From positions 33,669 through 97,668 of the forward strand of contig CACVBU010000936.1 in assembly GCA_902728285.1 (NCBI GenBank): a stretch of 64,000 nt of DNA, in the 5' to 3' direction. This document shows positions 21,815-31,905 of the stretch, in pieces. The notes below the pieces were generated by a model. The model did not search any database and was not told the origin of the DNA. It saw only the letters and a program-made list of their open reading frames with translations. Made by a program: the position numbers and the translations under genes. Source of the DNA: Clytia hemisphaerica. Its lineage: Eukaryota; Cnidaria; Hydrozoa; Leptothecata; Clytiidae. The first letter of the stretch is position 1; each line of letters begins with the position of its first letter.

Positions 21815-22612
21815 TTATTTTCCATCCCTTGACGATTTAGAATTTGAATTGGACGACGAACTTTTTGTTGCTGTTGGTGAGGACATTAACTTTATCGAGT
21901 GGGCCAAAGGTGACGAAGATTCAAAAAAAGGACAGTGGCTGACGTAGTGCCCTACTCTTTTGCATGAATAACAGACCACCTCATCCATACGGCTCCTTTG
22001 TTCAGTTCTAGATTTGATTGCCTTGGAGTATTCTCCATCAGGTTCCTCTATTCTTGGCTTTTTATATATACGTTCTTTAACTTGCTCTGCATTTTTAATA
22101 GCCCTCTTAAGCCTCTTTTCCTCCACGTCTCCGGATGTAAGATCGCTTGCCTTAAATTCGTTGACAGTAAGCCACCCATATGTGTCGGCGATTCTAATAT
22201 GTTGAATACGAGTCTCTAGTAATCTCTTACCTTTATTCAAAGCTTCTTTCATCCCATCAACATCCGTCTCTTCCATGAATTCGAGGGTATCCTCAATCGT
22301 TTCCAAGACTGCTGTGTTATGAGCAAATTGATCTTGATGGCCAGTTTTCTTGAGTACAATGTTGTCGTTGGCTCTCTTCTTTTCGAGTTTCTTTTTGAGC
22401 TTGGCCAGATTGGTCAACTGATTCTCAGCAGATTGTACAGAAGCAGCTTTCACTGTGTCCTTGGTGCTTTTCATGATTTGTGGGCCAAAGTCTTTTTCAA
22501 CAACATCATTAACTAGAGTTTTCAACTGCTCGTAAGTAACAGCTAGTGTTTCATTTCCAGCAGTAGTTCCACCGTCAGTAGATTTTGATTTCTCACTTGA
22601 TTTTTTAGACAT
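21815..22612 (-). CDS. DIRS gag-like ORF1, 265 aa
   Basis: Open from ATG 22612. The N-terminus is serine/lysine-rich. A long helical, coiled-coil-like centre (LKKKLEKKRAND and neighbours) follows. Near residue 218 a CCHC zinc knuckle, CYSCKRVGHYVSHC, is followed by a serine-rich tail. This layout matches ORF1 of DIRS elements, a presumed RNA-binding structural protein. The frame is intact although the rest of the element is decayed. Confidence 0.7.
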   Translation of the reverse strand: MSKKSSEKSKSTDGGTTAGNETLAVTYEQLKTLVNDVVEKDFGPQIMKSTKDTVKAASVQSAENQLTNLAKLKKKLEKKRANDNIVLKKTGHQDQFAHNTAVLETIEDTLEFMEETDVDGMKEALNKGKRLLETRIQHIRIADTYGWLTVNEFKASDLTSGDVEEKRLKRAIKNAEQVKERIYKKPRIEEPDGEYSKAIKSRTEQRSRMDEVVCYSCKRVGHYVSHCPFFESSSPLAHSIKLMSSPTATKSSSSNSNSKSSRDGK

Positions 22613-22651
22613 TTTTTAAAAAGAATTTTTTTTTCTTACACACACATACAC

Positions 22652-22834
22652 AAGTACGCTTAGTTTGATGAGTGAATGCAGCGAGGATGTTTGTAATTCA
22701 AACGCCCTATTTAAAACGTTTTCACAGCGCATGCTTCTCATTATGACGTAATGATACGCATGCAAAAGTAATTAGCGTGCGAAAATGCACGAGAATCTGC
22801 TTTTCCAGCTTTTTTCAATCGCTGGAAACTTCGC
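22652..22834 (-). repeat. DIRS direct repeat A1
   Basis: The left-hand partner of A2, apparently identical. It starts AAGTACGCTTAGTTTGATG on the plus strand. It precedes the gag ORF on the coding strand and so is the 5' end of the element. Confidence 0.85.
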
Positions 22835-24247
22835 AATCACTTTTCCGAGCACATAATGCCATTGACTTCCAAGCCCGAAGGGCTAAACTCGAGACTCCTG
22901 GATGGGAAATAAAGCCACTTATTACTCATCCAGAACGCCTGTCCATGGTTTTATCACAAACGCCGGATTGAAAGTAAAATCCATCGCTAGTTTTCAAAAA
23001 ACGCAGTCCTCAAAAACAAAGGAACCGCTAGATACAATCCGTCGTCATGATTGCGGTGCGTTTTAGGCGCGTTCTGGATGGGAAATAAGTGGCTTCAGTG
23101 TGGAAGCCTCCGAAGTCTAATTCATGAGGAAATATTCATAACTGACGTTGGTGATCGGTGTTTTGATTAGGCTACGTCATATCTTCCTTCGTTTCGAGCG
23201 TAAAACTCCTACTCTTCGTAGAAGAGTAAGGCCTAAAAGCCTGGATCTGTCTATTGTGTAGACTATGTTTTGATATGCTGTATCATTTTTGTTCTTATGA
23301 TGATAATACCGTGACATTTTTTTTCAAAATTAAAACTTAGTAAGATTATTATAGTTCTTAGTAGATATTTATTCAATTGTTTCTTGTAAAGCTTTCTGAT
23401 ATAATGATAACGAATTTTTACCATTTCATCATATCATCAGTAACAAAATGAAACAAATTTTTATTAAAAAAATTAATTTTGAAATTTGCTTGTTGTGTAT
23501 TTTTTTAGTTTTATCGGAGTTTTACCAGTTCTTCTCTGGTTTTAAACCTTTAGACACGTCGTGCGTGTTTCGCTTATTTCGGAACAAATCTTGTAAAACT
23601 TTGATTAAATCGTTAACAATAATTTTGCTTTTAACTCTTTTTAGCCTCTCTGTCGTGCCAAGTCGCACTTCATATTATTCGCAGAAATTGTTTGAAAGGG
23701 GCAAATAATTTTTTTGAAGGGTGTCAACTTAAAAGATAGCTAGCGTGATAGTCACACGAAAATCACAAGTCTTTTTCTTTTCTTTTTTTTTTTTGGGGGG
23801 GGGGGGGGGGGGTGGTAGCTAGCACCTCACTAAAAACCGGGATTTTTCATTTTTCGTTTCTTAGTGAGTTTCACTTTGACGATTTTCGAAAAATAGAAGC
23901 CTTTCAAGTGTTTTGACGCAAATTCGATTATTTTGCTACTGCAGGAGCTTCGAAAATTAAAAGTGACGTCAAAAAATCGAAATCGAAACATTGTCGCAAA
24001 GTGGAATAGACGTTAATTGCGTAAAAAACGCGGGTGACGTCTAGTATAGGCTAGGGGGGGGGTGGTTAGGAAAATTCCGCGGTTCCTTTTTCGGATCCGG
24101 TCACGATTGGTAAACGTGGTATCATGATTCGAAAGCGTGAAATCTTGAACTTCCCGTTGTTTTGCGCGTGTGGTGTTTACCGGTTTTTTTCCGATTTTTC
24201 AACTGATTTCGCCCAGCGGGACTCTTTATCGGGATGGTGTAGACGGA
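22835..24247. other. No gene recognised; homopolymer tract
   Basis: No exon was recognised. The phrase CTGGATGGGAAATAAAGCCAC at 22,900 recurs inverted or altered at 23,070 and 10,720, marking a small dispersed repeat. A T run followed directly by a G run of about 17 bases lies near 23,785-23,811. Such a tract is prone to polymerase slippage and may be miscounted. Confidence 0.45.
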
Positions 24248-24846
24248 GAGAGTTATATCGGATCACCCAAAGTTACCTTCATTTTTTTATTTTTCATTTT
24301 TTTATTTTTTTATCCACGGATCGCTGATAGTCACCTTTCCGGGGGTTTTGTTGTTTGGAATTGATTAACTAACAGTTAGGTAGGGTCAGGGTTGCTAGTA
24401 ACGGCTTGTCACTGTGCCGGGTGCATACTCGGCGCCTTGGGCCCCGCAGGGTTGCTAGTAACGGCTCGAATTTCAGTCAGGTTTAAAAAAGGGGTACTTT
24501 TACCCATATTATAATAACATTACCCCCGTCTTTTGCTAGTTTGGTATAATATGTTATGAATTGCGCGGTTTTGATGTGCGGCGATGGCTCAGTGGATAGA
24601 GCGCTGGCTTCCGAATCTGAAGGTCTTTCTTTGGTGGTGGTTCGAATCCCACTCGGTGCGAAAATTAGATTGGTCGAAATTGATGGACAAATGATTGACA
24701 GGTATGAAAACTCAGTCAGAAATGAGAAACTAAGTCTCAGAAACTCAGAAACTCAGACAGTCAGAAAAAGAGAAAGACAGGATCAGAGATAAGAAAATAA
24801 AAAAAAAACACGAGGGTACTTTGGGTGATCCGATGTAACTCTTTCC
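24248..24846 (+). mobile_element. Composite tRNA-like element with inverted ends, copy 1
   Basis: A 599-bp unit flanked by the perfect 12-base direct repeat GGTGTAGACGGA (24236-24247 and 24847-24858). The ends are inverted repeats, ATCGGATCACCCAAAG near 24,258 and its complement near 24,820. The core begins at TTTTGTTGTTTGGAATTG (24,346) and has two copies of AGGGTTGCTAGTAACGGCT 60 bases apart. It then runs into a tRNA-like segment with pol III A and B boxes. The same core in the same order occurs inverted at 47.4-47.66 kb, but inside different terminal repeats. Confidence 0.75.
24580..24661 (+). ncRNA. tRNA-derived pol III segment (SINE-like)
   Basis: TGGCTCAGTGGATAGAGCG (24585-24603) is a good A box with a perfect four-pair D arm. 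GGTTCGAATCC (24639-24649) is a B box. Acceptor ends can pair partly. The anticodon arm is only CTTC/GAAG and the T arm is weak, so this is tRNA-derived rather than a working tRNA. In SINEs the tRNA part normally comes first; here about 230 bases of conserved sequence precede it. Confidence 0.7.
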
Positions 24847-25096
24847 GGTGTAGACGGACTTGACACATTCCATTCACTTTTTGCACACGCTGGACGTTGA
24901 CGACTAGACATGCCACTCTAGCCACTCTATTTATCTAAAGGTATCAATTTTTATCATTTATAGCTAAGGCAGAGATTGTCAGATTACCCTCCCCTAGGCA
25001 AAGTCAGAAAAGTTATACTTATGGGTATGGGTGGGTGGGTGAGCTTTTAAAACATCAATTTATGTTTTTCTAACCTCTAAAATCGATATTGCTTGT

Positions 25097-25299
25097 ATCC
25101 AGACGATCTCAATCGAACGGAATCGACGATCGAACCAGTCGAACCAAATCGAACGCAATCGACCGATTGAAATTCGATTGTTGGACGCAATCGCATCTCA
25201 ATCGAACGTTAAAATTCTGGGTAATATTCGATTGGTTCGATTGTTGTTCAACTGGTTCGATCGTTGATTCCGTTCGATTGAGATATCGTCTGGCTTTAT
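25097..25299. mobile_element. Inverted-repeat element built of ATCGAAC units, copy 1
   Basis: Starts CCAGACGATCTCAATCGAAC and ends with the complement of the same sequence (a one-base slip in the right arm). The interior is a chain of AATCGAAC/GTTCGATT heptads and octads in both orientations. No coding value. Confidence 0.7.
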
Positions 25300-25404
25300 T
25301 CTTGCAGCTTCCCAACATCCAAGCTCTCTAACATCACAAGCCGAATGAAATTACCTTCGATTTCCTGTAGAAATTATGCGATGAACAATCCGGGGGTCAA
25401 TGAA

Positions 25405-25557
25405 TCGACGATCGAACGCAATCGAATCTGAAAATTGCAGTAATATTCGATTGAGATTCGATTGCGTTCGACAATCGAATATCAATCGGTCGATTGCATT
25501 CGATTTGGTTCGACTGATTCGATCGTCGATTCCGTTCGATTGAGATCGTCTGGTTGT
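25405..25557. mobile_element. Inverted-repeat ATCGAAC element, copy 2
   Basis: The reverse complement of the left 140 bases of the 25.1 kb element, including the terminal GTTCGATTGAGATCGTCTGG. The two copies therefore face each other about 100 bases apart. Confidence 0.7.
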
Positions 25558-26065
25558 ATTTAGCAATTATGATTCTCCTTTTCCTTGTTTGAACGTTTGA
25601 CTTTGAACCTTTATTTCTGACAAGTTTTGTACAATTCATAGTGTTCGATTGAATTTCCCTTTTCGACTTAAATTTGTATATCAAGATTACGGGATTTCAA
25701 GTATGGGCCGATTTTACTTTCGTTTTGAATGGTTTCATTTTCGATTTCAAACCAACATCTTAGCAACAGGGTGCTTGCCCATAGTTACAGGGCAGGGGTT
25801 TGTGCAAAAAACTAAACATAGAAAATTTTCCAAATACCCCATTTCGATTAATGCAATGAAAAATGAAACTTTTCTATGTTTCACTTTTTTGCACCTATTC
25901 TTCAAAATGAAAATATTCAAGATTTTGAGTTGTTCTTTTATTCAATGATTTTTTACGGGACTTTGTTGACAATCTAACTCTTGCACCAAATTCCCGCTTT
26001 CTTCAGTAACTTGAAGGTGAGAAAAAACCTAAGCAGCGGATCACGGATTGAACAGTTGACGGTAA

Positions 26066-26507
26066 CCGTGAGATTGGGTAACTTGCATACAGTGGAGGCT
26101 AACATGCATAGCCCTCAAATGAAAGACCTGGCTGGTCATTACCGTAAGTTGGTCTAATGTCAACATCCGTCTTCTAATTTCGACATCCTTCTTTATAGAT
26201 AGGAATAATAAGAAGGTCAAAATCACTGATAGACTAAAGATTTTTCCTCTAATCGCGCTAATCAAAGTCAATCAGCGATTCCGACCCAGTTTCTATTGTT
26301 CCTATCTCTAAAGAAGGGTGTCGAAATTAGAAGAGGGATGTCGACATTAGTCCAACTTACGGTAAAATACAACTACGTAGCTCTGCTCGCAGCTCTACTC
26401 TACCATTTTTGTTTTAATTTAATTTTGTATTTTAATGACCAGCCAGGTCTTTCATTTGAAGGCTATGCATGTTAGCCTCCACTGATGCAAGTTACCCAAT
26501 CTCACGG
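26066..26507. mobile_element. Fold-back element with long arms
   Basis: The left arm 26066-26206 and right arm 26299-26507 are complementary (CCGTGAGATTGGGTAACTTG at the outer end, ATAGGAA at the inner end). The right arm holds a 68-base insert, 26365-26432, with its own AAATACAA ends and a TA duplication. The spacer is about 90 bases. Non-coding. Confidence 0.75.
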
Positions 26508-26761
26508 TATATACATATTTAGGTGATATTTAAACATAAAGGATAAATAAGATAAATAAGATAAAAACACAGGTCACAGGTCATTAGGCGGCAATCAAAA
26601 ATATGTTCCATTCTGGTCCTAAAACATCTTCAAATCCAGTCGGTCGGTCTGTCAGTCGGTCGGTCGTTAGTAAATTTTGTCGGATTTTTAAATCCCGATG
26701 AATCAAAGTCAGCAATCAACAGAATCTTATGCCGCCATCTTTAATTTGCCAAACTAAATGT

Positions 26762-27719
26762 GCGGCTAGTTCGAAACACGGGTCACGGGTTACGGGTTAC
26801 GGGGCACGGGGTACGGGTCACGGGGCACGGGGCATACAATTTACAGACCGGAAAAAATATAACGATATCATGACGTATAATTCATAACACGCACTACATA
26901 ACACGTATAATAGTACTAATACTACTAGTATAGTATGTCTGAAACAATTATATACGAATAGTATTATCATGAAAATTTTTGAATAATATGTCATCCACAA
27001 ATTTTGACAAAATAATATTGAATGACAAAAATATTGTCAAAATCATGAAATATAAGGCCTCTGAACCAATTTACAGCAAAATGTCTTTTCATACTCAATA
27101 GGATGCTAATCATGTGACTGGATATAGATTGACATGTTTTAAAACGATTAAATGCTGCAAGATAGTGGTTTTAGAGATATGAGTATAATTACATCATTTC
27201 TATTAAAAATTCATAATGGTAGGTGGAAAATATTGACACATTTATAAAGTACCATCATTTCTACGTTATTATCCATTAGAATTATATTCATACTCAAGGT
27301 GATGGAGGGGATATAATGAGATATGATTTAACAATAGCCGTACTGTCATTTTCGTGAGATAGCTCGCTTTTCAGGGATGGGAATTGTAATATGTATATTA
27401 CTTACGTATAACATATAACATGCATATAACACTAAAAGTGTATTATTGATAATATAAGCTTATTATATGTATGTAATATGTTGCGGTGTTTTCTGGTCTG
27501 CATTATACACGACGCAAACTTCGAAAGCACGTGGAAAGCACGTGGTTAGGTTTTAGCGTTTTAAATTGTCATACGTGGATAAAATACCTTAAAATTGATT
27601 TTTTCGATAACTTTTAGTGTTTTTAAAACATTTTCTGATTGAATTACTTTGATCTGAGCTGCCCCGTCACCCCGTGCCCCGTGACCCGTGACCCGTGACC
27701 CGTGTTTCGAACTAGCCGC
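26762..27719. mobile_element. About 958-bp TIR element with subterminal heptad repeats
   Basis: Both ends carry GCGGCTAGTTCGAAACACGG and its exact complement. The left end is followed by seven or so copies of a CACGGGT-like heptad and the right end by the complementary array. The sequence TAAATGT occurs just outside each end (26755-26761, 27720-27726), a 7-base target duplication that could be 8 depending on the boundary. Subterminal heptad arrays are typical transposase binding sites of hAT elements. The interior is AT-rich with no transposase. Confidence 0.8.
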
Positions 27720-28394
27720 TAAATGTGCGCGGGCATGTGTTAACCTTAAAGCAGCCCTTACTTTCACCCCCCAGGATATTGGCCCTACCGCGTTGCTGAA
27801 TTTTGACATAAAAATTTCACATAGCTGTCAACTTTTTGCATCGCAAAAATGCGGGAGAGGTCGGAAAAATTCTCCCCGGTAATCCAATTTTTCCGAATGG
27901 AAAGATCAGGAAATTGAGGGAATTTCCCTGCAAAGTCTGATTTTATTGGAAATTTTTTTTGAGAAATAAGGGAAATCAGGGAATGTTTGGTCCCCCAAAT
28001 TCAGGAAATTTTGCCATGTCGCCTTTACAAAATCTGAATTTTTTTTCAGGAAATCGGAAAATTTTTGGAGATGCGGGAGAAAATCCTGAAAATGCGGAGA
28101 AAACGTTGGCATGCAGGAGTCTCCCGTCCAATGTGGGAGACTTGACAGCTATGATTTCAATAAGGGTACATTAAAAAACTTGAACATGACTCAATGTGGG
28201 TTAAGTAAACAAAGAATACAAGTTTTTTTTTTTTAAGAAACACACTTTTAAGAAACATGGGGCTCAGAATGCCTAAAAACTAAGAAACATCTAAGAAACA
28301 TGCTGAGGCTGAGAATGAGAAAATAGCATTTTTTAATTCGTTTTTTTTAAGAACCTTCCAATCAAGGTTCCAGAAATATACATACATAATACAT
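27720..28394. other. No gene recognised
   Basis: Contains AGGAAAT/ATTTCC-rich sequence and imperfect GGGAGA repeats near 27,850-28,140. No exon or clear element was seen. Confidence 0.4.
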
Positions 28395-28885
28395 AGTGGG
28401 CAACACCCCTCCAACCCCCACCTAAAAAAGGTCACCCCCACCTGCATAGGCTTACCCCCACCTGAAAATTGAAGACTACTCAACCCCCACCTTCTTGGGC
28501 AACCCCCACCTGATTTTAAAAAATCTTCTAACCCCCACCTGAAAAATCCACTCCAAAAAATTTGGAGATTTTGTTCCTTTTAGGAACGCTCAAAATGCCA
28601 GTCAAGTCCCCTGATGACTATGAACTGGAAAGGAGGAGATTGGAGGATAAGAAATAAAATTTTTTTTTCTTGCAAGCCTGTATATATAGTTTTTTCAAAG
28701 TTTTTCTTTTTTTGTTCAACTAAAAGATACACTCAAAACTACACAACCCCCACCTGAAAATTTCCACCCCCACCTGTATAGAGTTACCCCCACCTGAATT
28801 TTTTCATCAACTCAACCCCCACCTGATTCAAAAAATTTGAAAATCGTCAACCCCCCCCCCCCAGAATCCTGGGGGGGTGCCCACT
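28395..28885. mobile_element. TIR element with CCCCCACCTG arrays
   Basis: Ends AGTGGGCA and TGCCCACT are inverted, embedded in ATACAT/ATGCAT flanks. Both arms are made of repeated AACCCCCACCTGAAAA units (about six on the left, four or more on the right) around a central 180 bases of ordinary sequence. No known protein is encoded. Confidence 0.6.
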
Positions 28886-30193
28886 ATGCATAACAGTTAG
28901 AAACACTTGAGAAAGTCAGAAAATCAATATAGAAGATAGGAAAGTACTGTAGATTAGTCAATTAGACTATTGTATTATCGACATGCGTCCTTTAAGCTTG
29001 ACAAAGTTTGGAAATATGTAAGAAACATTTAAGGCTCAAAAGGCTGATTTCTTAAGAAACATTGAGACTGCTTGGGAAAACTAGTTTCGTAAAAAAAAAT
29101 GTGTAATGATTCAAAGACATGCTCCGTTTGCCCGTGCCCGCCATTATGGGAAAGATCAGAACCTGCAAACAGCGCCCAAAAAAACACGACGATTTTACAG
29201 ACTTTCTGAATTGGGTTTTCTTGTAAATAAACAGTCGGTCAGACAACCCGAAAGCAACATATTTTTGATTGCTGCCTTAACACAGGTCAGCTTTATAATT
29301 ACTGTAAAATACCAAAGAAAAAGAAGCAATAGCTATTTCACAATTGCTTTATCATATCCCATTTTATCTCCTGCATCACTTGGATATGAAAACAAGAATT
29401 GTGAAAATAGCGCCTAAAGGATTATGCTTTATAAATATTGGAATATTTTTATCTGTGACTATGCTTTGCTTTTTTAATAAAGATGACGTCACTATCTATG
29501 CATCTCTAAAATGGCTCTCTTGGAGCACTAAACTTTTTCAAAACATGTCAATCCCGGCTGTATCATTTGAAGCATGCTATCAGGTACACACCTTCACACA
29601 CACCTAAAATGCCTGAAGAGTGCAGTCAATCACACCCCATAAAGTTAGTTTCACAACTGAAAGTTGTGCAAAGCACTCCTTATCACATGCCTAAATTACT
29701 AAAATTAAGGTTTTAGAAGTGCGATTGACCACACACCTGGGATCTGCTGGGATTTTTAAATGATACAGCCTGTCAATCTATATCCACTTAACACAGTCAG
29801 CATCCTATCGAGCATGAAAAAGAAATTTTTGTAAATTGGTGTACACACCTCATATTTTGTGATGATATCATTCATTTTCATAATTGAAGTGTCACTTTGT
29901 CAATATTTGGGTTAATGATTTATCCTTGAAATGTCTAAATAGCATATTTTGAATCTATACTGCATTTCCAAAAAGTTACCCACCTTGCTTAGAAAGACAA
30001 AATCGTTGAAATGAAAAGCCAGAATTTTGAAAATTTCCTAGCCTTGTCAGACTTTTTAAACTTTTTGTTGTTTTTTGTGTACACATTTAGGAGAATGTGG
30101 CCAGTCTATCTAACAATTAATTACACAACCCTGCCAACGTACCACAATGTCCGATGTTTTTGTCCAATGTCGAAAAGTATTATTTAATTACAC
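28886..30193. other. No gene recognised
   Basis: Short frames occur on both strands near 29.05-29.6 kb but none shows family similarity or good splice borders. The phrase GGAGAATGTG..CAGTCTAT near 30,092 resembles 6,037-6,060, suggesting a further minor repeat. Confidence 0.4.
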
Positions 30194-30962
30194 CAAGGAT
30201 TTATTATACACTGGATATACAAGTACCTGATTTTTGCCGATTTCTCGTGTACTAGCTATGTCCGCAGTAATGATATTATTGTTCACTCTCCTTCCCTCAT
30301 TAAATGTTTTTTCAAAGGATTTTCATTGCATTTCTTATTGAAAATCACTCATCCAATTCCCAAAAGAGACTTAAACTTTTCCTGTGAGAGTCAGATTCTT
30401 CCACTTAAATTGATAATATAAGTCGTTATGACGTTTCAAGCTGTGAGAAAGATGCAAAAGACGTGTTGTGTATAAGAAATTGAATGTTGACACCGGAAAT
30501 TTTCAAACTTCAACCTCAAAAAAACCACCTTGCCACCACGTGCCTCCAAAGGATTTTCATTCCACAGTGGAGACAATCAAGTCGTATGCTAATTTCAGCT
30601 CTTCTGGGGACAGTCTTGGAAAGATATTTCCAATTGAAAATTTTGTGTCACTATAAGCATTTTGTCTAAATTTCTTGTCTAATGATGATTTTCTCACACC
30701 AGATTTCACAAATGTATCCAGCTTGGTATGCTAGCCTTACTTTCAAACTTTTGTTTTGCAAATGTACAAAAAGAAAGAGCTAGAGAACTTTTTAAAAATA
30801 AGACTGATAAACATTTTTTTAAATCAGGCATCTTCGAGCCGCCATGGCAGTTGTCCTTTGCAGACAAAGCTTGAACATCAATTGTTTTCTGAAACAATGA
30901 AAATACAATGATCGCTCTCCATCGTTTTATGAGTCGTTTATCCAGTGTATAATAAATCTTTG
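30194..30962. mobile_element. 769-bp TIR element, 7-bp target duplication
   Basis: Starts CAAGGATTTATTATACACTG and ends with its near-perfect complement. ATTACAC flanks both sides (30187-30193 and 30963-30969). The frame at about 30,470-30,650 has no recognised similarity. It is a non-autonomous DNA transposon, possibly hAT-like. Confidence 0.8.
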
Positions 30963-31259
30963 ATTACACTATAAGAAATTTTTTGTCCTACATCTATCAG
31001 TATAGCTAGCTTTCATTTCTGGAACTTTTTCAAAAAAGAGAAAATACAATATTAAGTATTTTTTACTGCTCTTTTTACATACTGAATTTGAAAGATCTTC
31101 TTTGAGGCGTTTTTTGCAAACTTCAAAACACTGATTTTTGTCCCGCTATTTTGGGAATCTAGCTTGAAGTGCATGTGTGTTGCATTGGGTATGAAGTCCT
31201 TCAAATATGTGTTACCTGTAAATTTTTGTATGGAGAGTTAGGACTTTGGCTATTACTGT

Positions 31260-31558
31260 CAGGGATTTTTCTAAGCACTTTATGTCCGTATTCTGGCCAA
31301 AATACTCAATCCAAGACTTGAGAAAATAAATGAGATTTTTTCTAGCGAAATTAACCTTTTTTGTTGTTTATGAGCAACAATCACTAATTATTATCTACAT
31401 ATTCAAGACTTTTTGGGAGCTTCTCCCTCAAGACCCCCAGCTTCATCAATGTACAGTTTTGCTGAGCAAGCAGGAGCAAGTTCCCTTTCAGGCATATTGA
31501 AGATTCAATCTAAGTTTACAAAAACGGTCCCAGCTCAAAGTGCTTAGAAAAATCCCTG
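31260..31558. mobile_element. 299-bp CAGGG-ended MITE, 5-bp target duplication
   Basis: Terminal repeats CAGGGATTTTTCTAAGCACT and the complement, flanked by ACTGT on both sides (31255-31259 and 31559-31563). CAGGG termini with a 5-bp duplication fit the hAT5 group. It lies about 350 bases upstream of the pyruvate kinase start codon. Confidence 0.8.
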
Positions 31559-31905
31559 ACTGTACATTATATACAAATTCTTGACATCAGACAAACATTG
31601 GACTTTTTCCTTTAGCGTTAATAAGGAATGAAAGGGTTGAAATGAAAGTACAATATACGTGGTAAGATTTAAAGTTTTTACCTAATTTTCTCAATAATAT
31701 GATACCAGTTCCTTTGACAAGTTCTGTAAGCTGAGCTGGAAAAGCTGGGCCCATCATATTTCCATAGGGCTTTAAGAAGGAAAAGGGTAATTATGGCCAG
31801 GCTGCCATTATAGATTTAATTTTTGTTCTAGTTTATTATTTTACTCTCACAGATCTGTCTTCAAAAATACAAACTACCCGTCATTCATAAAAAAAATAAA
31901 GCACT

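Larger units (their letters stand above)
19023..22834 (-). mobile_element. Rearranged DIRS-type (tyrosine recombinase) retrotransposon
   Basis: From right to left: repeat A1 (22834-22652), gag-like ORF (22612-21815), pol remnant with RNase H (about 21,620-21,030), repeat B1 (about 20,465-20,381), repeat A2 (20,380-20,198), tyrosine-recombinase fragment (20,190-19,822) and repeat B2 (about 19,110-19,023). A1 and A2 look identical over 183 bases; B1 and B2 differ by a two-base indel. Split direct repeats of the A1..B1A2..B2 kind are the hallmark of PAT/Ngaro-type DIRS elements. The reverse transcriptase is missing, and the recombinase lies between A2 and B2, which is not the usual order. Confidence 0.7.

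Noticed and set aside
24580-24661. True tRNA gene
   Set aside because: The anticodon and T arms do not form properly and the segment recurs within a repeat element; tRNA-derived instead.
29052-29450. ORFs on both strands near 29.2 kb
   Set aside because: No similarity, no splice context, and mutually overlapping on opposite strands.
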